A DNA stretch of 37,955 nt from assembly GCA_022013685.1 (NCBI GenBank), contig JAKLPV010000049.1, forward strand, positions 1 to 37,955, given 5' to 3'. Every line of letters begins with the position of its first letter. Position 1 is the stretch's first letter. The translations under genes and the position numbers were made by a program. This DNA comes from Anaerolineae bacterium (lineage in GTDB: Bacteria > Chloroflexota > Anaerolineae > Anaerolineales > Villigracilaceae). Shown one piece after another: positions 7,897-19,013 of the stretch. The notes under the pieces are model-generated. The model did no database searches. It was not told where the DNA came from and saw only the letters and a program-made list of their open reading frames with translations.

Positions 7897-9687
7897 ATGA
7901 GAACAATCCTTTCCATCATCTTATGTATAATTTTCCTGACAGCCTGCGCGGTCCCGCCACCTGCTGCCGCAACGGAGTTTTTGCCTGTTGTTGAGTTGTC
8001 AGCGACACCAAACATGACACCCCAATTGACACCAACCGCGACGCTTACACCGCATCCGATTTCCACACCGGCTTCGCCTATTGAAGAAACCTTACAACCT
8101 TCTGAAACGCCAACGATAGCACCCGTCTTTGAACAAGACGGAACCATAACTTGGTATCCAAACAATGTTTTAGTTTTGTGGGAAGGTGGTGCAGGCGATG
8201 GTGTCGGATTCTTCATAACCCCACCCCAATTAATATTGCTTGGCGATGGAACTTTAATCCAGCGAGGAAATTATTCAAACCAACCTTTTATTTCTCACTT
8301 GGATGAAAAAGAACTGTGCAAATTTTTGAATACCATAGACGTAAGCGGCTTCTTTGATGACGATTTTCGCTATTCATTTCCTTTTGATGGCTTATCCAGC
8401 AGTTATATCTCTATCAGCGCTTGGAAATCGAATTCAAATGGTACCCAAATTCTGGATTATGCCATATCCGGCGCACCTTACTATGATACGCTTTTTTGTA
8501 GAGATTGTCCGATACCTGATAAAAACACGATTATTCGCCCACCACTTGCAAACATATATTTTTTCCTTAAAAGCTATACGCCAGCCAAGCGACAAGTAGC
8601 GGCTTTTGAGCGAATAATTTTTTCCATCGAGCCAGTCAATACCGAATCGTCGAGAGATTGGCCAATAAAATCAATCACTCCCGTTGACTTGTGGTCAAAA
8701 TGCCTTGAGGAGGCTTGCTACGATCAAGGGATGTTACTTGAGGGTGATGTTGCAATAGAAATTAACGATAAAGTTGAGAGCGGATTAATCTTTTCGGGAG
8801 AAATTTACCCGGATCAACCTTCTTTCAAAATAATGTACCGCCCAATCTGGCCGGGTGAGTCTTCGTTAAGATACTACAGGCCAAATTGGCCAACACAAGT
8901 TCCACAACAGACACCTGTTATCCCCATCACGTGTAAAAAAAACGATGGGTATTATCAGTTATTGCCTTTAAGTCTGGAAAACGATTTCTGGTATTACGCT
9001 CCTGACGGCGAATGGGGAGCCGAAGTTGTTAGCGGAACTAATAAAATTCGCGTGGTAAATCATTCAGGTTATGAAAGATTTTATGAATACAAACCTTCCC
9101 TTTTTGGACAAGAGTCAGTCCAGTTTTACCCACGTTATTGGTCGAAAGACAATAGGTTTTTCTATGTCAATGTTTTGCCAGGAAAATATAAGCCTGACAA
9201 TACATTTGTCAATTCAATCGGTTTACAAAAAATCGATGTGCGCAACGAAAAAGTCAACTATATTTTTGTTGGAACAAACGGGCAAAGCTTTTCGTACGCA
9301 TTTTCACACGACGGCAAAAAAGTAGCTTACATTCGACAAGAAGATAATCCGTTAAAACTAGTTATTGTGGATGCTTACACAGGCGTCGAACAAAGCGTGC
9401 TCCTAATTGGCCCTGACCTTCTGCCCTATAAAAGCGCAGGCAGTATTTTCTGGTCACAAAACGATGAGAACATTTACTTTGCAGCAATCCGCCAAAATGG
9501 ACAAGATAGCGACATTGTTACAACAAATAGCTCGAATTTAAGTAATATAAAAGTCATCCACACCGAGAACACACCTTTAATCTTAAGCACAGCAACTTTT
9601 TGGGATACCACCATCAGCATTTGCTCACTCAACAGCTTTAGATGTCAAGCACGATTAAATACAGAGACAGGTATGATTGACAAATAG
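7897..9687 (+). CDS. Predicted lipoprotein with TolB/WD40-like C-terminal half
   Basis: The 596-residue product starts with a lipoprotein signal (hydrophobic residues 3-16, lipobox LTAC with C17). A Thr/Pro-rich linker to about residue 75 would hold the folded part away from the membrane. I recognise no family in residues 80-330. From about 360, phrases such as WSKDNRFFYVNV, FSHDGKKVAYIRQ and WSQNDENIYFAAI are typical of TolB/WD40-like propeller blades, which usually bind proteins or sugars. Base composition is clearly more AT-rich than the flanking radA and ABC-F genes, and no Shine-Dalgarno site precedes the ATG, which suggests either acquisition or a fast-evolving surface protein. It stands alone between radA and a heptad repeat. 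Function unknown. Confidence 0.7.
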   Translation: MRTILSIILCIIFLTACAVPPPAAATEFLPVVELSATPNMTPQLTPTATLTPHPISTPASPIEETLQPSETPTIAPVFEQDGTITWYPNNVLVLWEGGAGDGVGFFITPPQLILLGDGTLIQRGNYSNQPFISHLDEKELCKFLNTIDVSGFFDDDFRYSFPFDGLSSSYISISAWKSNSNGTQILDYAISGAPYYDTLFCRDCPIPDKNTIIRPPLANIYFFLKSYTPAKRQVAAFERIIFSIEPVNTESSRDWPIKSITPVDLWSKCLEEACYDQGMLLEGDVAIEINDKVESGLIFSGEIYPDQPSFKIMYRPIWPGESSLRYYRPNWPTQVPQQTPVIPITCKKNDGYYQLLPLSLENDFWYYAPDGEWGAEVVSGTNKIRVVNHSGYERFYEYKPSLFGQESVQFYPRYWSKDNRFFYVNVLPGKYKPDNTFVNSIGLQKIDVRNEKVNYIFVGTNGQSFSYAFSHDGKKVAYIRQEDNPLKLVIVDAYTGVEQSVLLIGPDLLPYKSAGSIFWSQNDENIYFAAIRQNGQDSDIVTTNSSNLSNIKVIHTENTPLILSTATFWDTTISICSLNSFRCQARLNTETGMIDK

Positions 9688-9756
9688 GTGGAGATTTTAA
9701 GCAAAAGCAGGGGAGGTTGTCATCATAAGGAATTCCTTACGGCAACGGGTATAATC

Positions 9757-9848
9757 TCAGTAACCAGTCTCCAATAACCAGTTTTGGTTGTCACTGGAAA
9801 CTGAATACTGAATACTGACTACTGAATACTGGAAACTGACCGCTGAAA
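9757..9848. repeat. Heptad array abutting the ABC-F start codon
   Basis: Eight consecutive heptads run from 9793 to 9848 (ACTGGAA, ACTGAAT, ACTGAAT, ACTGACT, ACTGAAT, ACTGGAA, ACTGACC, GCTGAAA). Upstream (about 9757-9785) lie related words in the opposite orientation (ACCAGTC, ACCAGTT), so the whole is an imperfect inverted repeat. The last heptad includes the A of the ABC-F ATG. A TATAAT at 9750-9755 precedes the array, without a clear -35. The repeat therefore forms most of the presumed 5' leader. Confidence 0.75.
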
Positions 9849-11848
9849 TGTCCCTCATTACCGTTTCTTCCCTCACCAAGTCCTACGGACACACTGATAT
9901 CTTCGCCAATCTCTCCTTTGGCGTTGCCAGGGGTGCGCGCCTGGGCATTGTCGGCCCGAACGGGGTCGGCAAGACCACGCTTTTGCGCATCCTGGCCGGG
10001 GTGGATGATGCCTCTTCTGGAACGGTACACAAGTCACGGGGCGTACGGATCGGTTACCTTTCGCAGGAGGCCGATTTCGAGACCACCGGCACGCTTTGGG
10101 ACGCCTGCCAGGCCGTTTTCGCAGACATTATCCGCCAGCAGGAGGAACTGACCCGCCTTGAACATGAGATGTCTGCCGGGGACGAATCTATCCTCGAAAA
10201 ATACGGCGAACTGCAGCACGAGTTTGAGCGGCGCGGTGGATACACTTACCAGACCCGCATTCGTCAGGTTTTGGGTGGGTTGGGATTTGAAGCTTCAGAT
10301 TATGCGATGTTGCTCGACCACCTTTCGGGCGGACAGCGCACCCGCGCCTTTCTCGCCCAACTGCTGCTTTCGGACCCGGATGTGCTTCTGCTCGACGAGC
10401 CGACCAACCACCTTGACATGAAGGCTGTCGAATGGCTGGAAGGTTATCTCTCGCAGTGGGATGGCGCGGCGGTGATCGTTTCGCACGACCGCTATTTCCT
10501 CGATAAAGCCGCCAACGGTATCCTTGAAATGACCGCGGCGGGTGTGGAAGAATATCGCGGCAATTACAGCCACTATCTGAAACAACGACAGGATCGATGG
10601 GAACGCAGGCACGAAGTCTTTGACAGTGAGAAGGAAAAACTGGTCAAGGATTTGGAATATATCAAGAAAAATATTGCCGGGCAGAACACCTTGCAAGCCA
10701 AAGGCAAACTGAAACGCCTGACGCGCATTGTCCAGGCGATCGAACAGGTCGGTATGGACACCGTGCTTAATTCCAAATGGATCGAGTTGGGAGTCAGCAT
10801 GACCACCAGCCCCTTCAGCGTGGATGAGGCCGATCGCCGCGTGCGCGCCCTGCGCCTGCCGGATGTGCGCCCGCCGCAGCTTCACCTGCACCTGCGCAGC
10901 GGATTCCGCTCCGGCGAGATGGTCATCCGCACCAAGGATATTTTGGTCGGCTGGCCAGACAAGCCTCTCTTCCACGCGCCGGATATCGAATTGCGCCGCG
11001 GCGATTGCGCCGCACTGATTGGCCCGAACGGGGCCGGGAAAAGCACTTTCCTGAAGACGGTTTTAGGGCAGCTTGCACCGCTTGAAGGCGAGGTGCTGTT
11101 GGGGGCCAGCCTGCGGATTGGCTACTTTGCCCAGGCGCATGAGGGACTTAATCCGCAGAACACGCTCGTCCAGGAAATCCAGATCGCCGCCCCCAACATG
11201 CTGCCCGCCGACGCGCGCCAGTATCTTGGTAAATTTCTATTCAGCGGTGACGACGCCTTCAAAAAAGTGGATGTGCTTTCCGGCGGCGAGCGTGGACGGC
11301 TGGCGCTGGCAAAACTGGCCCTTGAAGATACCAACCTGCTGCTGCTCGACGAACCGACCAACCACCTCGACATTCCCTCGCAGGAAATTCTGGAGCAGGT
11401 GCTTGAAGCCTACCAGGGGACGATCCTGCTCGTCACCCATGACCGCTATCTGGTCGATGCGCTGGCGACCCAGATATGGGAAATTACCCAGATACACGAA
11501 GATGCGGCCCGGCTCGATATTTTTAACGGGACATATTCCCAGCGCCGCGAAGAGCGCGAGCGCCTGGCCGGGCTGGGTTCTGCCGAAGTGGAAACAGCCA
11601 AAACAAAAGAAACGAATTTACGCCGCGACAACTCGCAAAGTGCGAAAGAAGAAAGAAAGAAACGGGCCCAACTGCAACAGCTTGAAAACCAAATTGCCGA
11701 TCTCGAAGCCCGTCTGGCCGAAATTGGGCGCAAACTCGAAAACCCGCTTGGCAACCCGGCAGAAGTGTTCAAACTAAGCACGGAATATGAAACTGTGCAA
11801 AAGGAAATGGACACAAAGATAAATGATTGGGAACTTTTGCAAGCCTAA
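9848..11848 (+). CDS. ABC-F family ATPase (ribosome-associated type)
   Basis: ABC-F proteins are soluble twin-ATPase proteins, mostly acting at the ribosomal E site to rescue or tune translation. The 666 residues hold two ABC domains and no membrane segment. Domain 1 has Walker A GPNGVGKT (36-43), LSGGQ near 158 and [11 protein letters not shown]. The charged interdomain linker (about 250-300) follows, then domain 2 with GPNGAGKST near 392, LSGGE near 477 and a second [12 protein letters not shown] basic, coiled-coil-like C-terminal tail (about 575-666) resembles the Uup/YdiF type. The exact subfamily (housekeeping or antibiotic resistance) cannot be told by eye. No Shine-Dalgarno sequence precedes the ATG; a heptad repeat occupies that position. 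The thiolase gene starts 25 nt after its stop, so they may share a transcript. Confidence 0.93.
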   Translation: MSLITVSSLTKSYGHTDIFANLSFGVARGARLGIVGPNGVGKTTLLRILAGVDDASSGTVHKSRGVRIGYLSQEADFETTGTLWDACQAVFADIIRQQEELTRLEHEMSAGDESILEKYGELQHEFERRGGYTYQTRIRQVLGGLGFEASDYAMLLDHLSGGQRTRAFLAQLLLSDPDVLLLDEPTNHLDMKAVEWLEGYLSQWDGAAVIVSHDRYFLDKAANGILEMTAAGVEEYRGNYSHYLKQRQDRWERRHEVFDSEKEKLVKDLEYIKKNIAGQNTLQAKGKLKRLTRIVQAIEQVGMDTVLNSKWIELGVSMTTSPFSVDEADRRVRALRLPDVRPPQLHLHLRSGFRSGEMVIRTKDILVGWPDKPLFHAPDIELRRGDCAALIGPNGAGKSTFLKTVLGQLAPLEGEVLLGASLRIGYFAQAHEGLNPQNTLVQEIQIAAPNMLPADARQYLGKFLFSGDDAFKKVDVLSGGERGRLALAKLALEDTNLLLLDEPTNHLDIPSQEILEQVLEAYQGTILLVTHDRYLVDALATQIWEITQIHEDAARLDIFNGTYSQRREERERLAGLGSAEVETAKTKETNLRRDNSQSAKEERKKRAQLQQLENQIADLEARLAEIGRKLENPLGNPAEVFKLSTEYETVQKEMDTKINDWELLQA

Positions 11849-11873
11849 AGAATTTTTTCCGGAGGAACCCACC

Positions 11874-13097
<1,224 letters not shown>

Positions 13098-13101
13098 AAC
13101 T

Positions 13102-14334
13102 ATGACAAAACCTATTACGTTCCTTTTATTGATCCTATTGTTAATTCTGCCCGCCTGTGTTGAGATTCCCGAGATTATCCAACAGCCCGCCACTCCCGCC
13201 CCACCGACCGCTACCCCGCTCATCATCCAGGCCACGCCAACCCTTCCTGTCCCGCTGCCGACTGCCACACAAGAGATTATTCCGAGTGAGACAGCCGCCC
13301 CATCGGCAGCCAGGGCGGACGAGCCGGCTCTGCAACTGGCTGAAATTGCCATGTTCGATGCCAGCACTGGTTGGGCTAACAGCGAAGAAGCGCTCTATCG
13401 CAGCGCAGATGGCGGCCAAACCTGGCAGCCCCTTCAGATCGCACTGCCGGAAGCGCATACCTATTTCAGCGCCACATTCCTTGATGCCCAAACCGGTTAT
13501 GTTGTTTCCACCGACTTGGAAAATCCGCCCAGCCTGCTGAGCATCACCCGCGATGGCGGCCAGACCTGGGCGCAGGTCAAACTGAATAACCTTGCTCCCA
13601 CTTTTGCCAGCCTCGTTGCTGTCAGCCCTGAAACGCTTTTCCTGTTCGAAAACCTGGGCGCAGCTGCCGGTTCACAAGGCGTTGCCCTCTCTCGCAGCCT
13701 GGATGGCGGCCAGACCTGGGAGCAGACCTTTGCCCACGTTCCTGGCGATACCGGCAGCGCCAGCCTGCCCTTTGGCGGGCAAAAAAGCCTGCCCGCCTTT
13801 CTGGACGCTAACCTGGGATTTATCGGCGGCAGCGTCCCGGTCGAAAACAACATATATTTCTATCGCACCGAAGACGCCGGGCGAAACTGGCTGGTTCAGC
13901 CCTTACCCGTCCCAGCTCAGATCAGCGGTTATATGGCGATGACCAACAGCCCGATCGTCTTTTCGGGCAACAGCGAACACATCCTCGTCCCGGTTCATTT
14001 CAGCCTCCCTGAAGGTTCACAATTCGTCTTTTTTGCCAGCGCAGACCGCGGCCAAACCTGGCAGGCATCTTCCCTGCTTATCAAGGCGGAGGCTTACCAA
14101 TTCATCGATTTGCAAACTGGCTGGGTCTGGAGTGATGGCATGCTCTATACCACCCGCGACGGCGGTCAAACCTGGCTTACCCTGACGCACAGCCTGCCCG
14201 CCAACATCAGCCTGCGCCAAATCAATTTTATCGATCCGCAGACCGGCTGGGCGCTGGCTTTCGACCTTGATTTCCAGTCCCGTTTGTATTTCACAAGCGA
14301 TGGCGGCCAGACCTGGAGCGAACTTTATCCGTAA
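13102..14334 (+). CDS. Lipoprotein with Asp-box (BNR/YCF48-like) propeller
   Basis: The 410-residue protein begins with a lipoprotein signal (lipobox LPAC, C19) and a Pro/Thr-rich linker. The rest carries about seven Asp-box motifs: SADGGQTW, TRDGGQTW, SLDGGQTW, TEDAGRNW, SADRGQTW, TRDGGQTW and TSDGGQTW. They recur roughly every 40-70 residues, with the partner phrase TGWA/TGYV. This pattern fits a beta-propeller like sialidase-type BNR repeats and the YCF48/HCF136 assembly-factor family. No sialidase catalytic residues are evident, so binding or assembly is more likely than hydrolysis. Start at the ATG at 13102; the frame from 13030 would overlap the thiolase needlessly. It lies in a row of secreted-protein genes. 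Confidence 0.82.
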   Translation: MTKPITFLLLILLLILPACVEIPEIIQQPATPAPPTATPLIIQATPTLPVPLPTATQEIIPSETAAPSAARADEPALQLAEIAMFDASTGWANSEEALYRSADGGQTWQPLQIALPEAHTYFSATFLDAQTGYVVSTDLENPPSLLSITRDGGQTWAQVKLNNLAPTFASLVAVSPETLFLFENLGAAAGSQGVALSRSLDGGQTWEQTFAHVPGDTGSASLPFGGQKSLPAFLDANLGFIGGSVPVENNIYFYRTEDAGRNWLVQPLPVPAQISGYMAMTNSPIVFSGNSEHILVPVHFSLPEGSQFVFFASADRGQTWQASSLLIKAEAYQFIDLQTGWVWSDGMLYTTRDGGQTWLTLTHSLPANISLRQINFIDPQTGWALAFDLDFQSRLYFTSDGGQTWSELYP

Positions 14335-14349
14335 CCTGAGGAGATGGAA

Positions 14350-15345
14350 ATGCTCAAGCGATTGATCTTGCTCTTGCCCCTGCTCGGTTTCAGCCTCTTT
14401 GGCTGCTCCCTGCCCGCAGTCGAGACGCAGACTCCCGAGGAGCTGCCCGCCCTTACCGGGACTCCCTTCCAGCCCGAATTGGTGACCCCGCTCCCGGAGT
14501 TGATTCTGGCCACACCACTGCCCGAAAGCACAGCGACTCTTTCTCCTGACCTGAGCTTTGAACAGTTAAGAAACGCAGAATACACCACCACAGGCTTGAA
14601 CAACGGCATTCCCAGTACTTACCGGATGCAAGATGGCTCCTACCGAACGGGCACAGACTCTGCCGTTGCCGGATACGCCACCATCGACCTGCTCAGTACC
14701 CACGCCTTTGGTGATCTGGATAACGACACCCGGCTGGACGCTGTCGTCTTGCTTGTTGAAAACTATGGCGGGACAGGCCAGTTTGTTCAAGTTGCCACTG
14801 TCCTCAACCGCGATGGGCAACCAGTCCACAGCGCATCTTACTTTCTCGGCGACCGGGTGGCCGTCAACAATATCATCATCCAAAACAACGAGATTATCCT
14901 GACCGCCCAGGTGCACGGTCTGCAAGATGGCCTTTGCTGTCCCAGCGTTCCAGCCAGTATTCACCTGCGTATGCTGAACGAGAATCAATTAATGCTGACC
15001 CGCTTTACCACCCGCGCCCCGAGCGGACAAGAGCGCGCCATCAACATCCGTGCCCCGCTTAGCGGTGCAGAGGCAAGCGGCGCGATCACTATTATCGGCG
15101 ACATCACAATTGCCCCCTTCGAGAACAACCTTTCTTATACCGTTTACGACAGCGAATATCGCGAAATTTCCCGCAGTTATCTGATGGTCGATGCCCCCGA
15201 TTTTGGCGCTCCTGGAACCTTTGCCCTGACCATTGACCTGGCTTCGCTGGGGCATACTGGCGATATCTACATCGAAATTACCGATTTAAGTGCGGCTGAT
15301 GGCTCTGTGTTGGCCCTGTCGCAAATCCAATTGAAGGTTCGGTAG
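14350..15345 (+). CDS. Lipoprotein with C-terminal Gmad2-like Ig domain
   Basis: The 331-residue product has a lipoprotein signal (LFGC, C19) and a Pro/Thr-rich spacer. A central region contains FGDLDNDTRLDAVV, which resembles the calcium-binding FG-GAP/VCBS type of repeat. The C-terminal part, from about residue 235 (APLSGAEASGAITIIGD onward), matches the Gmad2 Ig-like domain seen in spore-germination and other Gram-positive surface proteins. GAGGAG at 14338-14343 sets the start at the ATG 14350, not the ATG at 14344, which would be too close. It follows the Asp-box lipoprotein by 15 nt and so is probably co-transcribed; a 17-bp hairpin follows it. Role unknown, probably cell-surface. Confidence 0.78.
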   Translation: MLKRLILLLPLLGFSLFGCSLPAVETQTPEELPALTGTPFQPELVTPLPELILATPLPESTATLSPDLSFEQLRNAEYTTTGLNNGIPSTYRMQDGSYRTGTDSAVAGYATIDLLSTHAFGDLDNDTRLDAVVLLVENYGGTGQFVQVATVLNRDGQPVHSASYFLGDRVAVNNIIIQNNEIILTAQVHGLQDGLCCPSVPASIHLRMLNENQLMLTRFTTRAPSGQERAINIRAPLSGAEASGAITIIGDITIAPFENNLSYTVYDSEYREISRSYLMVDAPDFGAPGTFALTIDLASLGHTGDIYIEITDLSAADGSVLALSQIQLKVR

Positions 15346-15364
15346 GCAGCGTGGCTTACTGAAC

Positions 15365-15401
15365 CGAATATCGCAAATCCGCAACGGATTTGCGATATTC
15401 G
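15365..15401. terminator. Strong hairpin after lipoprotein pair
   Basis: A perfect 17-bp stem (15365-15381 with 15385-15401) has a 3-nt loop and starts 20 nt after the stop codon at 15345. No T-run follows, so it is either a weak terminator or an mRNA 3'-end stabiliser. Confidence 0.6.
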
Positions 15402-15476
15402 TGTAACGTAATCTGGACTATACTATTACTGCAATGAAACGATAATTTTTAGCTGGAACCTTGTTTTGTTTCACAT

Positions 15477-15499
15477 CGTCTATAACCTGGTTATAGACG
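15477..15499. promoter_or_regulatory. Perfect 23-nt palindrome in the leader of the NBR1-Ig gene
   Basis: CGTCTATAACC and its exact reverse complement are separated by a single T. The palindrome ends 4 nt before the Shine-Dalgarno GAGGAGG, and 16 nt before the ATG at 15516. A TATACT hexamer lies upstream at 15419-15424. Such a dyad may be a repressor operator or, with fewer pairs, a leader hairpin. Confidence 0.55.
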
Positions 15500-15515
15500 A
15501 TTCGAGGAGGAACCT

Positions 15516-17621
15516 ATGAAGCACAAAAACATTTTTACCGCTTTCCTGATGCTGGCGATTTTGGCGATGTCGCTTGCGCCAGCCCAGGGAGTATTTGCGG
15601 CCAGCATCTGCGACGCGGCCCAGTTTGTCGCAGATGTGACCATCCCTGATGGCACTTCATTCAAAGCCGGGGATGGATTCAACAAGATCTGGCGGCTTAA
15701 GAACGTTGGCACCTGCACCTGGTCAACGAGCTACACAGCCGTCTTTGTCAGCGGCGACCAGTTGGGCGCGCCTGCATCTGTCAACCTGCCCAAATCCGTT
15801 GCTCCTGGCCAGACGGTGGATATCCCCGTGAACATGACCGCGCCCGCTAACGCCGGTACCTATCGCGGTTATTGGCAACTGCGCAACGCCAGCGCAAAAT
15901 TATTTGGCATTGGTATCAATGCTGATAAATCCTACTGGGTTGAAATCAGGGTCAGTACTTCAACAAGCGGCACCGGATACGATTTTGTCGCCAACGCGCC
16001 TTCGGCCATCTGGGCAAGCGGCGCGGGGACACTGGCTTTCCCGGGCGCGAACAACGACGCCAAAGGTTTTGGCCTGAAATTGGATAACCCCAAACTGGAA
16101 AATGGCACTACTGACAGCGTCCCTGGCTTGCTCATGGCGCCGCAAAACGTGACCAATGGCTTCATTCAGGCCATGTACCCGGCTATCCGCGTCGAGAAGG
16201 GTGACCGCTTTCAGGCAACGATTGGCTGTGAATATGGCGCAACTGCCTGTTATGTCAACTTCCGGATCGAATATCAGATTGGTTCAGGCGCACCCCAAAC
16301 CTTATGGTCGTTCAACGAGAAATATGAAGGTCTGGTTTACCGCGCAAACATTAACCTGGATGCCCTGGCCGGCAAGGATATCAAATTCATCCTGCGGGTT
16401 GGCGCTGCCGGTTCTGCCACAGGCGACCGTGCCCTGTGGGGCGCTCCGCGCCTCGTCCGCGGTTCAGGGACAGTTGTTACACCTGTTCCTGTCACTCCCG
16501 TTCCTGTAACACCGATCCCTGGCGCATGTACAGACCGCGCTACCTTCGTGGCCGATGTCACTGTGCCAGATGGTACCACTTTGGCTCCCAATGCAGCCTT
16601 TACAAAAACATGGCGTGTTCGCAACAGCGGGACCTGCACCTGGAGCACAGCCTACAAAGCTATCTACCAAAGCGGTGAAAAGTTCGGCAGCATTGAGTCG
16701 GTCGATTTCAGCAAGAGTGTGGCCCCTGGCCAGAGCCTGGATATCTCTGTCAATATGACTGCGCCTGCTGCCAGCGGCACCTATCGCGGCTATTGGATTT
16801 TGAAAAATGCCAGCGGTATGTTGTTTGGCATCGGCGCCAAGGCAGACAAGCCCTTCTGGGTTGAAATCAAGGTTGTGGGCGGCCCAACTGCCACACCCGG
16901 AACTCCTACGGTGACACCCGTCATCCCGACTGCTGTACCGGGCGCCTCGGCCTATGATTTTGTCGCCAATGCCTGCGCAGCGCAGTGGATTAGCGGTTGG
17001 GGTGTGCTTCCCTGCCCTGGCGCAAACAACGATGCCAAAGGCTTTGTGCTGGTGCTAACCGCGCCAAAAACTGAAAATGGCGTTACCGATTCGCGCCCCG
17101 GCCTGTTGACTTTTCCACAATCTGGCACAAGTACCTACATCAAGGGTATTTACCCGCCTGTTCGGATCGAAACAGGCGACCGCTTCCAGGCTACGATTGG
17201 TTGCGAATATGGCGCAACATCCTGCTATGTTGGCTTCCGCCTGGATTACCAGATTGGCTCGCAACCCGTGCAAAATTTCTGGGCCTTCAACGAGAAGTAT
17301 GAGGGACAGGTTTACAATGTCGATTTGAACCTTAATACCCTGGCGGGTAAGGATGTTAAATTCATCCTTACCATTCTCTCGAACGGGGCTTCAACCGGCG
17401 ACCGCGCCTTGTGGGTTGCACCGCGAATTGCCCGCGCAGGTGGGCCAACTGCCACGGCTACGGCAACAGCAATCCCGGCAACAGTCACCGCTACGGCTAC
17501 CCTGCCGCCTGCCACCGCTACGGCTACATCCACTGCTACAGCCACTGCCACAGCTACAGCCACAAACACGCCAGAGCCCAGCGCTACGGCAACGGCAACC
17601 GCTACAGCAACCCCAGAATAA
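15516..17621 (+). CDS. Secreted protein with two [NBR1-Ig + beta-sandwich] modules
   Basis: The 701-residue protein is exported by a signal peptide (cleavage likely after GVFA, residue 28). Two homologous modules follow. Each has an Ig-like domain of the type found in the autophagy receptor NBR1 (about 32-147 and 336-452; shared phrases GTCTWST, SVAPGQ, TYRGYW, FGIG). Each then has an unassigned domain of about 165 residues (about 155-315 and 478-640; shared PGANNDAKGF, GDRFQATIGCEYGAT, NEKYEG, GDRALW). The second domain looks like an all-beta binding module. The modules are linked by VTPVPVTPVPVTP, and the tail (about 643-701) is almost pure Thr-Ala-Pro, likely a wall-spanning or glycosylated stalk. 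AGGAGG precedes the ATG. No catalytic motif is evident; adhesion or ligand binding is my inference. Confidence 0.82.
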   Translation: MKHKNIFTAFLMLAILAMSLAPAQGVFAASICDAAQFVADVTIPDGTSFKAGDGFNKIWRLKNVGTCTWSTSYTAVFVSGDQLGAPASVNLPKSVAPGQTVDIPVNMTAPANAGTYRGYWQLRNASAKLFGIGINADKSYWVEIRVSTSTSGTGYDFVANAPSAIWASGAGTLAFPGANNDAKGFGLKLDNPKLENGTTDSVPGLLMAPQNVTNGFIQAMYPAIRVEKGDRFQATIGCEYGATACYVNFRIEYQIGSGAPQTLWSFNEKYEGLVYRANINLDALAGKDIKFILRVGAAGSATGDRALWGAPRLVRGSGTVVTPVPVTPVPVTPIPGACTDRATFVADVTVPDGTTLAPNAAFTKTWRVRNSGTCTWSTAYKAIYQSGEKFGSIESVDFSKSVAPGQSLDISVNMTAPAASGTYRGYWILKNASGMLFGIGAKADKPFWVEIKVVGGPTATPGTPTVTPVIPTAVPGASAYDFVANACAAQWISGWGVLPCPGANNDAKGFVLVLTAPKTENGVTDSRPGLLTFPQSGTSTYIKGIYPPVRIETGDRFQATIGCEYGATSCYVGFRLDYQIGSQPVQNFWAFNEKYEGQVYNVDLNLNTLAGKDVKFILTILSNGASTGDRALWVAPRIARAGGPTATATATAIPATVTATATLPPATATATSTATATATATATNTPEPSATATATATATPE

Positions 17622-17635
17622 AAACAATCGCATCA

Positions 17636-17671
17636 AAAAAAAGACGCGCCCCCGCAGGCGCGTCTTTTTTT
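17636..17671. terminator. Symmetrical rho-independent terminator
   Basis: Arms of 15 nt (17636-17650 and 17657-17671) pair GACGCGCC with GGCGCGTC around a 6-nt loop. An A-run precedes and a T-run follows, so it can end transcription of the NBR1-Ig gene on plus and of the dcw operon (after ftsZ) on minus. The remaining 145 nt to ftsZ show nothing else I can name. Confidence 0.92.
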
Positions 17672-17816
17672 GTTACTGTCCGGGAGGTTTGGACAATCGG
17701 TTTGTTACAGGCAAAGCAAATAGTTTGACGGCGCAACAAAAACCGTCATCGTACCCTTTAGCAGGGAGTCAATGTCGTTGCTCATTTCAAGCCGCCAGGG
17801 CCTATTGAAGGGCGAA

Positions 17817-19013
17817 TTATCGGCGGTTGCGCAGGAAGGTTGGAATATCCAAATCTTCCTGGTAGGTGTTCTGCGGCTTGAATTCAGGTTGGGGCGCAGG
17901 CTGTTGAATTGGCTGCTGGGCAGGCATCGAGGGTGCGTGCTGTGAAGCTGCGTTTCCTGAAGTGACAGAAACCATCTCAGCCGGGCGCTGCAACTGCACC
18001 ACCGACGGGCGTCCCGTATCGGCGTGCGCAGCAGGGCGTTCGACGATACGGCGCGGGATACCGGCTCGCTCGAAACCGGTGGCGATGACCGTAATGCGGA
18101 TATCGTCGCCCATGTTCGGGTCGATGACCGCGCCGAAGATCATATTGACATCGGGGTGCGAGGTTTCGCGGATAATTGCCGCCGCCTGGTTGACCTCGAA
18201 CAGGGTCATGTTCGGGCCGCCGGTGACGTTGAACAACACGCCGCGCGCACCATCAATTGTGATGTCGAGCAACTGGCTCGAAATTGCCTGTTCGGCAGCG
18301 TTGCGGGCGCGTTCGTCACCCGATGCACGGCCAACCGCCATCAGGGCTGCGCCGCCCTCAGACATGATCGCTTTGACATCGGCAAAGTCAAGGTTGATCA
18401 GGCCGGGGACGGTGATCAGTTCAGAAATACCTTGAATGCCCTGGCGCAAGACGTCATCGGCCATGCGGAAGGCGTCATTCAGGCTGGCGCGCTTGTCCAC
18501 GATTTGGAGCAGACGGTCATTTGGGATAACGATCAGCGTATCGGCATGTTCTTTGAGCGCTTCCATGCCCGCTTCAGCCGATTGCTGGCGCTTGGCGCCT
18601 TCAAAGGTGAAAGGACGCGTGACTACGCCAATGGTCAGCGCGCCGCACTCTTTGGCGATCTGGGCTACGATCGGGGCTGCGCCAGTACCGGTGCCGCCGC
18701 CGAGTCCTGCGGTGACAAATACCATGTCTGCATTCTTAAGGATGGCATAGAGCGATTCCGCCGATTCTTCGGCAGACTTGCGTCCGGTATCGGGGTTGCC
18801 GCCTGCGCCCAGGCCGCGGGTGAGCTTTTCGCCGATGCGCACCTTGTTAGATGCTCTGGCGAGCGTCAGGGCTTGGGCGTCTGTATTGACGGCCACAAAT
18901 TCCACGCCCTGGATGCCTTCTTCGATCATCCGGTTGACGGCATTTGTTCCGCCGCCGCCTACGCCGACCACTTTGATGCGGGCAAAGGTATCTGCATTCT
19001 TGTTGGTGTCCAT
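17817..19013 (-). CDS. ftsZ: Cell division GTPase FtsZ
   Basis: FtsZ polymerises at mid-cell into the Z ring that directs septal wall synthesis. The 398-residue product has the tubulin signature GGGTGTG at 105-111, the N-terminal [13 protein letters not shown] nucleotide loop and the T7 synergy loop ([15 protein letters not shown], about 207-221). After a Pro/Gln-rich linker it ends with the peptide [10 protein letters not shown], which normally docks on FtsA. The ATG at 19013 is preceded by AGGAGG; the longer frame to 19142 would overlap ftsA and lacks such a site. It is the last gene of the dcw cluster, 86 nt after ftsA, and may have additional local expression, but I could not find a convincing internal promoter in the gap. 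Confidence 0.98.
   Translation of the reverse strand: MDTNKNADTFARIKVVGVGGGGTNAVNRMIEEGIQGVEFVAVNTDAQALTLARASNKVRIGEKLTRGLGAGGNPDTGRKSAEESAESLYAILKNADMVFVTAGLGGGTGTGAAPIVAQIAKECGALTIGVVTRPFTFEGAKRQQSAEAGMEALKEHADTLIVIPNDRLLQIVDKRASLNDAFRMADDVLRQGIQGISELITVPGLINLDFADVKAIMSEGGAALMAVGRASGDERARNAAEQAISSQLLDITIDGARGVLFNVTGGPNMTLFEVNQAAAIIRETSHPDVNMIFGAVIDPNMGDDIRITVIATGFERAGIPRRIVERPAAHADTGRPSVVQLQRPAEMVSVTSGNAASQHAPSMPAQQPIQQPAPQPEFKPQNTYQEDLDIPTFLRNRR

Noticed and set aside
9793..9848. Heptad array considered as a CRISPR-like array
   Set aside because: The units are 7 nt and contiguous with no spacers, and no cas genes are present.
17312..17569. Minus-strand frame rich in VAVAVA
   Set aside because: It is the antisense of the Thr-Ala codon repeat in the tail of the NBR1-Ig protein.
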